Positions 1 to 5,931 of a DNA stretch of 6,556 nucleotides are shown piece after piece. Origin of the DNA: Geopsychrobacter sp. (GTDB lineage: Bacteria; Desulfobacterota; Desulfuromonadia; Desulfuromonadales; Geopsychrobacteraceae); the NCBI GenBank assembly GCA_030620915.1, contig JAUXIR010000086.1, forward strand, positions 1-6,556, written 5' to 3'. The position numbers and the translations under genes were made by a program. Position 1 is the stretch's first letter. Every line of letters begins with the position of its first letter. The notes under the pieces are model-generated. The model was not told the DNA's origin, ran no database searches, and saw nothing but the letters and a program-made list of their open reading frames with translations.

Positions 1-135
1 GAGTCGGGGCGAGTGGCTCTGCCGTGTAAGAGTCGTGAAAAAGGGCTTGAGTTTCACGGTTTTAGCGAGAATGGCTTAGCCTTGCCTGCGTCGGCAGAGG
101 CCCTTTAATGACTTGAGACAGGGGCTGAGCGAAAT
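1..135. other. Left-edge region without an assignable gene
   Basis: No gene can be named here. On the plus strand one frame stays open from base 1 to a TAA at 106-108 (35 codons), and another closes at a TAA at 27-29, so the 3' end of a plus-strand gene entering from the left is possible, but neither peptide is recognisable. On the minus strand a GTG at 55-57 opens a frame to the edge, but no ribosome binding site precedes it. The region lies downstream of the response regulator gene, whose TAA is at 136-138, so it may be the spacer between that gene and its left neighbour. Confidence 0.4.
33..63 (+). terminator. Weak hairpin with short T run
   Basis: A perfect 7-bp inverted repeat pairs CGTGAAA (34-40) with TTTCACG (52-58) around an 11-base loop; a T-G wobble at 33/59 can extend it. 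Four T follow at 60-63. It sits just after the TAA at 27-29, so it could be a modest terminator for a plus-strand gene entering from the left. The T run is short and the stem is not GC-rich, so chance is a real alternative. Confidence 0.22.
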
Positions 136-1506
136 TTAAAGACCGAGGCGTTTTATTTTTTCGACCAGGGTGGTGCGGTTTATTCCGAGGAGTTCAGCAG
201 CCCGCGCCTTGACCCCTGTTGATCTGGTCATGGCCAGGCCGATCATCTGACGTTCAATGTCTGCGACCACGGCAGGCATATCGGTCCCGCCTTCGGGCAG
301 TTGTGGCATCAGTGGCTGGATGTTTTCGTTTTCGACAATGTTTGGCGGCAGGTCTTCAGGCTCGATGTTCTCATTGTCGGCCAGAGCTACGGTCCTTTCG
401 ATGACGTTCTCCAGCTCGCGTACGTTCCCTGGCCAGTGGTAGGTCTCGAGGGCCTGCAACGATTCTTTGCTGATATGCATCAGTGGTCGATTCATCTCGG
501 TGCAGATTTTTTCGAGAAAGTGTCGAGCCAGGAGTGGGATGTCCCCACGGCGCTGATTGAGGCTCGGCAGGTTGATCGGGATGACATTGAGACGGTAGTA
601 GAGGTCTTCACGAAAGCTGCCGTTGCTGATCGCCTTGGTTATGTCGGCGTTAGTCGCCGATATCAGCCTGATATTCATCCGAATCTTATTGGTAGAACCA
701 ACCCGTTCAAATTCATACTCTTGCAGCACCCTGAGAAACTTCATCTGTAGTTGCAGCGGCATATTGCCGATTTCATCAAGGAAGATGGTGCCGCCGTTGG
801 CCACTTCAAATTTGCCCGCTTTGTCGGCAATCGCGCTGGTGAAGGCCCCTTTGACGTGGCCGAAAAGTTCAGATTCAAGCAGGTCTGCCGGGATAGCCCC
901 GCAATTGATAGCAACAAAGGGTTTGTCGCGCCGATGACTATTGTAGTGGATCGCCTTGGCAACCAGTTCTTTGCCGGTGCCCGAAGCACCAAGAATCAGA
1001 ATCGTCGAGTCGGTCGCGGCGACCTTCTCCATGCGTGAAAAAACTTTCTGCATCGGCAAGCTGCTGCCGATGATGTTGTCGAAGCGATAGCGACCGTGAA
1101 GCTGTTGTCTCAGATATTGGTTTTCGGCGAGCAGTTGAATTTTTTCCAAGGCCTTGGCGACCTGGAGCTTGAGCTTTTCGAAGTTGAAGGGCTTGGTGAC
1201 GTAATCGAAGGCGCCTTCTTTCATCGCCTCGACGGCGGTTTCGGCAGAGGCGTTGCCGGTGATCAGGATGAAACAGGTGCGCGGAGAGGATTCTTTGACC
1301 TTCTTGAGGATGTCGATCCCGCTGATGCCGGGCAGGAATAGATCGCTGATAATTAGATCGAAGCTCTGATTCTGCAGCAGGTCGAGCGCCGCCTCACCAC
1401 TGTGAGTCGAGGTGACCGCATAGCCGACCTGGCGCAGCAGAGTCGAAAGCGCAAGGCAGCTCTCCTTTTCATCGTCGATCAGGAGTATCTGGGCGGTCTG
1501 GGACAT
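136..1506 (-). CDS. Sigma-54-dependent response regulator (NtrC family)
   Basis: This is a 456-residue two-component response regulator that would activate sigma-54 promoters when phosphorylated by a partner histidine kinase. The receiver domain (about 5-123) has the acidic pair D11/D12, phospho-acceptor D55, T83 and K105. The AAA+ domain (about 142-385) has Walker A GASGTGKE (173-180), Walker B with FLDE (242-245) and the sigma-54 contact loop (220-225). That loop reads GAFTSA, not the consensus GAFTGA. A Fis-type helix-turn-helix forms the last 25 or so residues (RAAELLGINRTTL). I chose the ATG at 1504-1506 over an upstream in-frame ATG at 1534-1536, because GAGAGG lies four bases upstream of it and the receiver then starts at the usual distance; the upstream start has no such signal. 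No kinase gene is visible, so the regulator is an orphan within this window and its target genes cannot be read from the sequence. Confidence 0.95.
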   Translation of the reverse strand: MSQTAQILLIDDEKESCLALSTLLRQVGYAVTSTHSGEAALDLLQNQSFDLIISDLFLPGISGIDILKKVKESSPRTCFILITGNASAETAVEAMKEGAFDYVTKPFNFEKLKLQVAKALEKIQLLAENQYLRQQLHGRYRFDNIIGSSLPMQKVFSRMEKVAATDSTILILGASGTGKELVAKAIHYNSHRRDKPFVAINCGAIPADLLESELFGHVKGAFTSAIADKAGKFEVANGGTIFLDEIGNMPLQLQMKFLRVLQEYEFERVGSTNKIRMNIRLISATNADITKAISNGSFREDLYYRLNVIPINLPSLNQRRGDIPLLARHFLEKICTEMNRPLMHISKESLQALETYHWPGNVRELENVIERTVALADNENIEPEDLPPNIVENENIQPLMPQLPEGGTDMPAVVADIERQMIGLAMTRSTGVKARAAELLGINRTTLVEKIKRLGL

Positions 1507-1510
1507 GGGA

Positions 1511-1516
1511 CCTCTC
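1511..1516 (-). promoter_or_regulatory. Ribosome binding site deciding the regulator start
   Basis: On the minus strand GAGAGG ends four bases before the ATG at 1504-1506. The alternative in-frame ATG thirty bases upstream has only an A/T-rich leader without a purine-rich motif. This site is the main reason for placing the start at 1506. Confidence 0.6.
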
Positions 1517-1548
1517 GACAGCTGGGCAAGCGTCATATGATTGACGGC

Positions 1549-1577
1549 AATTTAGCATGGGTATGTTTATCAGGCAA
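1549..1577 (-). promoter_or_regulatory. Candidate sigma-70-type promoter of the regulator gene
   Basis: Reading the minus strand, TTGCCT (1577-1572) and TAAATT (1554-1549) are separated by 17 bases. Each matches four of six consensus positions. Transcription would start near 1541, giving a leader of about 35 bases before the ATG at 1506. The match is only moderate and rests on position and spacing. Confidence 0.3.
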
Positions 1578-1624
1578 TGTTTAACGCGATATTCTCTTGT
1601 CGAGATGTCTCTTCATGCATCATG

Positions 1625-1656
1625 AGCCGCGTTAGCTTGAAGCAGTCGCGGCTAAC
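1625..1656 (+). repeat. Two overlapping inverted repeats in the spacer
   Basis: AGCCGCG (1625-1631) is the exact reverse complement of CGCGGCT (1647-1653), and GTTAGC (1631-1636) is the exact reverse complement of GCTAAC (1651-1656). The arms overlap, so the two stems could not form fully at the same time. They lie in the spacer between the divergent response regulator and metalloprotease genes. They could be an operator or a leader RNA switch, but no T run follows, so a simple terminator is unlikely. Confidence 0.35.
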
Positions 1657-1694
1657 CATGGCCGGGATGACCCCATCCAGTCTATTCCAATCCT

Positions 1695-2213
1695 GTGGCC
1701 AGTCGTCGTCAACAACTCGGCAAAACACCCGATAGTTCCGCCAGTTCCAAAAAAGACTCCGTCCAGATAAGTGTCGAAGCGCGTGAAATTGCCAAGTTGG
1801 AAACTCGCGACCGTGAAGTCAGGACGCACGAAGCGGCTCATGCCGCCGTTGGTGGTCAATATGCCGGTGCGCCTACGTTGACCTACACCAATGGGCCCGA
1901 TGGACGCTCCTATGCCACTGGCGGTGAGGTGTCGATCAGTGTTTCCGCGGTTAGCGGCGACCCGCTGGCGACCTTGCAGAAGGCCGAGATTGTTCGTGCC
2001 GCGGCGCTTGCCCCGACTCAGCCATCAGCACAGGATATGCGAGTCGCTTCACGGGCCGCAGCAATGGCGGCCCAAGCTCATGCTGATCTGGCGACGAAGG
2101 TGAGTGATGAGCAAGATCCACTTGCTGATATTGATGAAAGTGAACCCGCAGAAGCCAATTCTGATATAATTCCCCAAGGCAATAGAGCTACCAGGTCGAC
2201 AGTGACCGCCTGA
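1695..2213 (+). CDS. Putative metalloprotease, SprA-related family
   Basis: This 172-residue protein carries an HExxH zinc-protease motif, HEAAH at 45-49, preceded by the charged helix LETRDREVR typical of the SprA-related family of small putative metalloproteases. Other family-like blocks follow: a GPDGRSYATGGEVSI stretch (67-81, where E78 could be a third metal ligand), a GDP motif near 88 and PSAQD near 110. Biological function and substrate are not established. There is no clear signal peptide or membrane segment; the C-terminal 40 residues are acidic and low in complexity. The start is a GTG with no ribosome binding site, and the next in-frame stop upstream is at 1668-1670. Removing one C from the run at 1671-1674 would join this frame to an ATG at 1667 or 1658, so the true N-terminus is uncertain. 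The YihY-like gene follows 13 bases downstream, suggesting co-transcription. Confidence 0.85.
   Translation: MASRRQQLGKTPDSSASSKKDSVQISVEAREIAKLETRDREVRTHEAAHAAVGGQYAGAPTLTYTNGPDGRSYATGGEVSISVSAVSGDPLATLQKAEIVRAAALAPTQPSAQDMRVASRAAAMAAQAHADLATKVSDEQDPLADIDESEPAEANSDIIPQGNRATRSTVTA
2162..2170 (+). promoter_or_regulatory. Extended -10 promoter candidate before the YihY-like gene
   Basis: The sequence TGATATAAT is a perfect extended -10 element (TGnTATAAT). It lies inside the 3' end of the metalloprotease gene. Transcription would start near 2177, about 50 bases before the ATG at 2227. No good -35 element is visible (TGAACC at an 18-base spacing is poor), but extended -10 promoters tolerate that. 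It may let the downstream gene be expressed independently. Chance occurrence within coding sequence cannot be excluded. Confidence 0.4.
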
Positions 2214-2226
2214 TAGGACCCTCCCT

Positions 2227-3597
2227 ATGGTGCAATCGACTGAAAGTCGTATCCTGCAAGTGAAAAATAGCTGGCATCGTCTGCTCTGGCAGCAGGATCT
2301 ACGTCAGCTCAACTTTGTTCAGGCGTTTATCTTGCGTCAGGTTCAGACCGCGGCTCTGGTGATCCATGATTTTCTGCAGGATCGCTGCATGCTGCGTGCC
2401 TCTGCCCTGACCTTTTCCTCACTGCTCGCTATCGTCCCGCTGCTGGCTCTGACCTTTGCGCTGCTTAAGGCCTTCGGTGTCCAGAACTCTCTTGAACCGT
2501 TAATCCTTGAGAAGCTGAATGTCGGCTCGCAAGAGGTTGTCACTTCGCTTCTCTCCTATGTCAACAACACTCAAGTCGGGAAACTCGGAGTGTTCGGCCT
2601 GCTCTTTCTGCTGGTTGCGGTGACCTCGCTGCTGTCAAATATCGAAGATAGTTTTAACCAGGTTTGGGGAGTCAAGGGGATGCGTCCGCTGATCCGGCGC
2701 TTTTCAGATTACCTTTCGGTGTTGATGGTTGGACCGGTGTTGGTGATCTCGGCGATGTCGATGACATCATCCTTGACCAGCAATCAGTTGGTTCAGCGTC
2801 TGATCGATATGGAGGTGGTCGGCAGCCTGATATTGACCCTCTTCAAGATGGGTCCCTACCTGCTGATGTGGATCGCCTTTGCGATTCTTTATGTCTTTAT
2901 GTCAAATACGCGGGTCGAATGGTCGGCAGCTATTGCCGGCGGGGTTCTCGGCGGCACGCTCTGGCAGTTGGCCCAGTGGAGCTATGTCAATTTCCAAGTC
3001 GGAGTGGCTAAGTACAATGCCATCTACGGAACCATGGCGGCGTTGCCGATCTTCATGATCTGGGTCTATATCTCCTGGAATATTGTGCTGCTCGGTCTGG
3101 AATTCACCTATGCACGGCAGAATCTCCAGAGCGGCGGGCGCGATCTTCATGGCTATGAAGTGAGTCGTAACAGTTACGAGCGGGTCGCATTGATCCTGCT
3201 TGTTGCATTGGCCAGCCGTTTTTATCGGGCGCAGAAGCCGATCGGCAAGGAACGTTTGGCGTTGCAGTTGGGCGTCCCTCCGAGGCTCTGTGGGCACATT
3301 TTGACGGAACTGGTGAGTCTTGGCTACGTCAGTGAGGTTTGTGTTCGTAGTACCAATATCAGACGTTATCAGTTGGGGCGTGCCGCCGATTCGATGAGTC
3401 TTGTTGGAATTCTGGATGGTCTGCGCAGCCGGGGTGAAGAAGTGCTGCATTTAAGCGATCTGCCTGAGGTCGCTATTGCCAGTGAAACTTTGGCCCAATT
3501 CGCAAACATCGGGCGTGAGGATTTTGCTGAAACGAATCTGAAGTCGTTGGTTGATCAATGTTCGCTGTCAACAGAGGATCCCGAAGGTGATGGCTGA
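2227..3597 (+). CDS. YihY/BrkB family inner-membrane protein with C-terminal winged-helix-like extension
   Basis: This 456-residue protein has the YihY/BrkB core in its first 295 residues. Six hydrophobic segments lie near 58-80, 119-137, 162-180, 205-225, 233-252 and 271-292. Family signatures include RASALTFSSLLAIVPLLAL (57-75) and the block from KYNAIYG (262) to LGLEF (293). The family was once called ribonuclease BN, but that assignment was wrong; its real function is unsettled. E. coli YihY is about 290 residues, so roughly 160 extra residues follow here. The part near 325-395 looks like a cytoplasmic winged helix (LALQLGVPPRLCGHILTELV, then a beta-hairpin-like stretch). TAGGA (2214-2218) sits eight bases before the ATG. 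The gene follows the metalloprotease gene by 13 bases, and its last 43 bases overlap the 3' end of the opposing lpxH. Confidence 0.92.
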   Translation: MVQSTESRILQVKNSWHRLLWQQDLRQLNFVQAFILRQVQTAALVIHDFLQDRCMLRASALTFSSLLAIVPLLALTFALLKAFGVQNSLEPLILEKLNVGSQEVVTSLLSYVNNTQVGKLGVFGLLFLLVAVTSLLSNIEDSFNQVWGVKGMRPLIRRFSDYLSVLMVGPVLVISAMSMTSSLTSNQLVQRLIDMEVVGSLILTLFKMGPYLLMWIAFAILYVFMSNTRVEWSAAIAGGVLGGTLWQLAQWSYVNFQVGVAKYNAIYGTMAALPIFMIWVYISWNIVLLGLEFTYARQNLQSGGRDLHGYEVSRNSYERVALILLVALASRFYRAQKPIGKERLALQLGVPPRLCGHILTELVSLGYVSEVCVRSTNIRRYQLGRAADSMSLVGILDGLRSRGEEVLHLSDLPEVAIASETLAQFANIGREDFAETNLKSLVDQCSLSTEDPEGDG

Positions 3598-4295
3598 AAG
3601 GATTTCAACTCATAGTCCTCATCAATCAGTTCCAGGTAGGAAAATTGCTTAATCCAGTCACCCAGAACAGTAACCTGTCCCTCCGCGATAGTTGTCTGTA
3701 GCGGATAGTGAAAGTGGCCACAGACGAAACAGTCAGCACCCAGAGCCAGGGATTTTCTGGCATAGGGGATGACTCGCGGCGAAGGGTCATCGTGCTGACG
3801 TTTTTTCTTGCGACTGAGGTCACAGAGGAAATTTCCGAAGCGCCAGGCTGAATCAGGTGGAACGATTTTGGCCAGAAATTTCAGGAATCCGCTACGCCAG
3901 AAGGCGCGTAACAGCAGGTAACTTTTCGCTTGAGGATTGGCCAGGTCGCCGTGGCAGATAAAGATTTTGCGGCTGCCTAAGCTGACAATCTGCTGGTCGG
4001 GGATCACCGTACAATTCAGGGTTTCAGTAAAGAAGGATCCCAGATTGAAGTCGTGATTCCCCTCTACGTAAAAGAGTCGACAGCCGTCGTTGGCTAGTTG
4101 TTGCAGACGACTGAGCAACGGCAGGTGTTCTGAGAAGACAATAGAGCGATAGCCGATCCAGAATTCGAAAATATCCCCTAGCAGAAACAGCGCATCAAGG
4201 TTACCCTGCTGCTGCTCGAGAAAATTGAGCAGGTTCTGGTAGTTTTGGTCTTGTGGGTGGCGCAGGTGCGCATCGGCAATAAAGATAGCTCTCAT
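3555..4295 (-). CDS. lpxH: UDP-2,3-diacylglucosamine diphosphatase (LpxH-type)
   Basis: This 246-residue calcineurin-like phosphoesterase would hydrolyse UDP-2,3-diacylglucosamine to lipid X and UMP in lipid A synthesis at the inner membrane. All expected metal ligands are present: D8 and H10 (DAH), D41 (LLGDIFEFW), N80 (GNHD), H115 (CHGD) and H194/H196 (GHFH). Length matches the roughly 240-residue family. Two differences from E. coli LpxH stand out: GNHDF replaces GNRDF, and the C-terminus lacks the GAWH-like ending. A related phosphoesterase acting on another substrate therefore remains possible. I chose the ATG at 4293-4295 because it places DAH at the family position; a TTG nine bases upstream is the alternative. 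The leader has only a weak GGCGG near the ATG. The gene is divergent from gloA and converges with the YihY-like gene, overlapping its last 43 bases. Confidence 0.85.
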   Translation of the reverse strand: MRAIFIADAHLRHPQDQNYQNLLNFLEQQQGNLDALFLLGDIFEFWIGYRSIVFSEHLPLLSRLQQLANDGCRLFYVEGNHDFNLGSFFTETLNCTVIPDQQIVSLGSRKIFICHGDLANPQAKSYLLLRAFWRSGFLKFLAKIVPPDSAWRFGNFLCDLSRKKKRQHDDPSPRVIPYARKSLALGADCFVCGHFHYPLQTTIAEGQVTVLGDWIKQFSYLELIDEDYELKSFQPSPSGSSVDSEH

Positions 4296-4371
4296 GGCCG
4301 CCAACTATAATGAGGCATGCCCAGCCTGTCAATCGCTGTGAAATTGTTCAAGTTCTTCAAGAGGAGAAAAG
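4296..4371. promoter_or_regulatory. Divergent lpxH/gloA spacer
   Basis: These 76 bases must hold the start signals for both lpxH (leftward) and gloA (rightward). A perfect TATAAT lies at 4306-4311 on the plus strand, but no acceptable -35 element is seen 16-18 bases upstream. A 6-base palindrome GCATGC (4315-4320) and a short AGGC/GCCT stem (4313-4327) follow. A strong ribosome binding site, GAGGAG (4361-4366), stands five bases before the gloA ATG. No sigma-54 type GG/GC motif pair was found. Confidence 0.4.
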
Positions 4372-4764
4372 ATGAAATATCCAATGATTCATATCTGTTA
4401 CCGGGTCCTTGATCTGCAGACCTCAGAGGAGTTTTATTGCACGGCTCTCGGTTTTGAAGTTGGTCGAAAGAAGGATTTTCCGGATGCGGGTTTTACCCTC
4501 AGTTATCTGGTCAGCCCCGAGCTGCCGTTTGAACTTGAGCTGACCTATAACTATGGCCAGAAAGAGCCTTATGTTATCGGTGATGGCTACTCTCATCTCG
4601 CTGTTGGTGTCGAGGATCTTGAGGCTTCCCATCAGCGTCACATGGAACTTGGTTTGAACCCGACCGCGATAAAAGGACTGACCGCTGGTAAGGGAATGTT
4701 TTATTTTCTAACCGACCCTGATGGCTTCAGGGTTGAAGTCGTACGTCGCGCAGCGGCCGAATAG
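4372..4764 (+). CDS. gloA: Lactoylglutathione lyase (glyoxalase I)
   Basis: This 130-residue VOC-fold protein would convert the hemithioacetal of methylglyoxal and a thiol, classically glutathione, to S-lactoyl-thiol in the cytoplasm. The two VOC half-repeats carry the four metal ligands at family positions: H7, E56 (in ELTYNYG), H75 (YSHLAV) and E122 (FRVEVV). R11 and N60 match glutathione-contact residues of E. coli GloA. The DPDGFRVE motif (115-122) and total length also match, pointing to the short Ni/Co-type class. The ATG follows an excellent GAGGAG site. A TPR protein gene begins 13 bases after its stop, so it is the first gene of a likely operon. Whether the host makes glutathione or uses another thiol cannot be read here; a different VOC activity is less likely given the conserved ligands. 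Confidence 0.9.
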   Translation: MKYPMIHICYRVLDLQTSEEFYCTALGFEVGRKKDFPDAGFTLSYLVSPELPFELELTYNYGQKEPYVIGDGYSHLAVGVEDLEASHQRHMELGLNPTAIKGLTAGKGMFYFLTDPDGFRVEVVRRAAAE

Positions 4765-4776
4765 GAGAGATGACAA

Positions 4777-5556
4777 ATGGACCATCTGAATAAATTGCTC
4801 GCCAAGGGCCGTCGGCTGATCGAAGAGGGTGAGTACAAACAGGCTTTGCCGCTTCTACGTGAGGCCGAATCTTTGTGCGATGACAGTGTTGAACTTTGTC
4901 TGTTACTTGGAGAGACCCTGGTCGAAGAAGGTCAATCACAGGGCGCGCTGAAGTGCCTGCGCAGGGCCCATAAGAAAGATTCTGAAAATATTGAACTCCT
5001 CTATGCCCTGGGTGATCTTCTCCTCGAAAAAGGTGAGTCTGATGAGGCGCTTGAATGTTATCGTCAGATCGTTGAGGTCGATCCCGCTGAAGATGACGCT
5101 TGGGTCAGTCAATCCCTGGTCTATATCTCACTGGAGCAGCCGCAATTGGCCGAAAAAGCATGCCGGAGTGCGCTCAAGGTCAACCCCGAATCGACCTTTG
5201 CGCTTAATGCCCTCGGCGATGTCTGTGACGCACTGGGACAAGAGGAAGAGGCCTTGAGCTGTTATCGCAAGGTGCTGGAACTCGACCCCGAAGATGCTCA
5301 GGCTCACCTGAATCTGGGTGAGTATTACTATGATACCGGTGACTTGGCCCATGCTGAAAAACATTGTCAGCAAGCGATAGAGTTCGATCCCGGTTTGACC
5401 TTTGCCTGTCTGACTTTGGGCAACATCTGTCTGGATCTCGACCGTAACGAAGATGCCAGGAATTGGTTTCAGCAATTTCTCAAACTTGAGACCGATCCCG
5501 CCGCCAAGCAGATTCGGGATGAAGTTGCGGCGGTTATCGAAGGCCTTAAACCCTGA
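4777..5556 (+). CDS. Seven-repeat TPR protein, cysteine-rich
   Basis: This 259-residue protein is built almost entirely of tetratricopeptide repeats, which form helical scaffolds for protein binding. Glycines at 11, 45, 79, 147, 181 and 215 follow an exact 34-residue register, with serine at 113, giving seven repeats. There is no signal peptide or membrane segment, so it is probably cytoplasmic. It has ten cysteines (34, 41, 60, 94, 129, 150, 162, 197, 211, 218), several in phase with the repeat. Repeats 4-5 resemble repeats 6-7 over 68 residues (shared AEK-x-C, TFA and LG-x-x-C positions), pointing to internal duplication. AGGAGA overlaps the gloA stop and lies eight bases before this ATG, supporting translational coupling. 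lrgA starts 36 bases later. The binding partner is unknown; a role with GloA or LrgA/LrgB is inferred only from position. Confidence 0.88.
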   Translation: MDHLNKLLAKGRRLIEEGEYKQALPLLREAESLCDDSVELCLLLGETLVEEGQSQGALKCLRRAHKKDSENIELLYALGDLLLEKGESDEALECYRQIVEVDPAEDDAWVSQSLVYISLEQPQLAEKACRSALKVNPESTFALNALGDVCDALGQEEEALSCYRKVLELDPEDAQAHLNLGEYYYDTGDLAHAEKHCQQAIEFDPGLTFACLTLGNICLDLDRNEDARNWFQQFLKLETDPAAKQIRDEVAAVIEGLKP

Positions 5557-5578
5557 TCAACGCTGGGTTCAATTCTGT

Positions 5579-5585
5579 TGGAGGA
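5579..5585 (+). promoter_or_regulatory. Ribosome binding site deciding the lrgA start
   Basis: TGGAGGA lies seven bases before the GTG at 5593. It overlaps the TTG at 5578, which would otherwise extend the frame by five residues but has no upstream ribosome binding site. The motif therefore favours GTG 5593 as the start. Confidence 0.6.
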
Positions 5586-5592
5586 TTTGCTT

Positions 5593-5931
5593 GTGCTGCA
5601 GGGTTTGGTCTTACTCCTGGGCTTTCAGTTTGCGGGTGAGCTCGTTGCCCGCTTATTGGACTTACCGATTCCCGGGAATGTTATCGGCATGGCTATGTGC
5701 TTGCTGGCGTTGTCTGCGGGGCTCGTCAAAGAAGAGTCGATCACCGAAGCCGGAGAGTTGTTGCTGAAGTATATGGCTCTCTTCTTTGTTCCGGCCGGCG
5801 TCGGCGTGATGCTCTATTTCGACCTGATTGCAAAAGAGTGGCTGCCCATTATTGTCGGGACGGTTGTCAGTACATTTGTCGTTATGGCTGTGACCGGTTG
5901 GGTTGAGCAGGCGCTGGGGGGGGGATGGTGA
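5593..5931 (+). CDS. lrgA: CidA/LrgA family membrane protein
   Basis: This 112-residue membrane protein belongs to the holin-like CidA/LrgA family. In staphylococci the family was linked to control of murein hydrolase release and cell death; in Bacillus and streptococci related pairs are tied to pyruvate transport. Four hydrophobic segments lie near 4-22, 26-44, 57-76 and 84-104. Signatures are LPIPGNVIGM (24-33) and FFVPAGVGVM (64-73). I chose the GTG at 5593 because TGGAGGA precedes it and the protein then starts like other family members; a TTG at 5578 would add five residues. The gene ends in a run of nine G, and its TGA overlaps the lrgB ATG by seven bases, so translation of the pair is probably coupled. 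It follows the TPR gene by 36 bases. Confidence 0.9.
   Translation: MLQGLVLLLGFQFAGELVARLLDLPIPGNVIGMAMCLLALSAGLVKEESITEAGELLLKYMALFFVPAGVGVMLYFDLIAKEWLPIIVGTVVSTFVVMAVTGWVEQALGGGW
5916..5924 (+). repeat. Nine-G homopolymer at the lrgA/lrgB junction
   Basis: Nine consecutive G encode the last glycines of LrgA and end directly before the lrgB ATG, where a ribosome binding site would sit. Gain of one G puts lrgA and lrgB into one frame and removes the lrgA stop, giving a fusion protein. Tracts of this length are prone to slippage in replication or transcription. A sequencing length error is also possible. Confidence 0.8.

Noticed and set aside
1..57. Minus-strand gene starting at GTG 55-57 and running off the left edge
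   Set aside because: The frame is open, but only 19 codons are visible, there is no ribosome binding site and the peptide is not recognisable.
301..750. Plus-strand open frame of 149 codons
   Set aside because: It is antisense to the response regulator, which has complete receiver and AAA+ motifs; the peptide is not recognisable.
1541..1567. Plus-strand TTGACG with TATGTT as promoter of the metalloprotease gene
   Set aside because: The -35 match is good, but the spacing is only 15 bases and the -10 matches four of six, so it was not annotated. TTATCA (1567-1572) with TATTCT (1590-1595) at 17 bases is an equally weak alternative.
1572..1592. Sigma-54 (-24/-12) promoter upstream of the response regulator
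   Set aside because: The TTGC part exists on the minus strand, but the GG at -24 is missing, so autoregulation through sigma-54 is not supported.
2902..3450. Long minus-strand open frame of 182 codons
   Set aside because: It lies antisense inside the YihY-like gene, whose family signatures and membrane segments are clear. The antisense peptide has no recognisable domain and no ribosome binding site was apparent.
5549..5569. AACCC/GGGTT hairpin after the TPR gene as a terminator
   Set aside because: The stem is only five base pairs, overlaps the stop codon and is not followed by a T run; the lrgA ribosome binding site follows at once, so read-through is expected.
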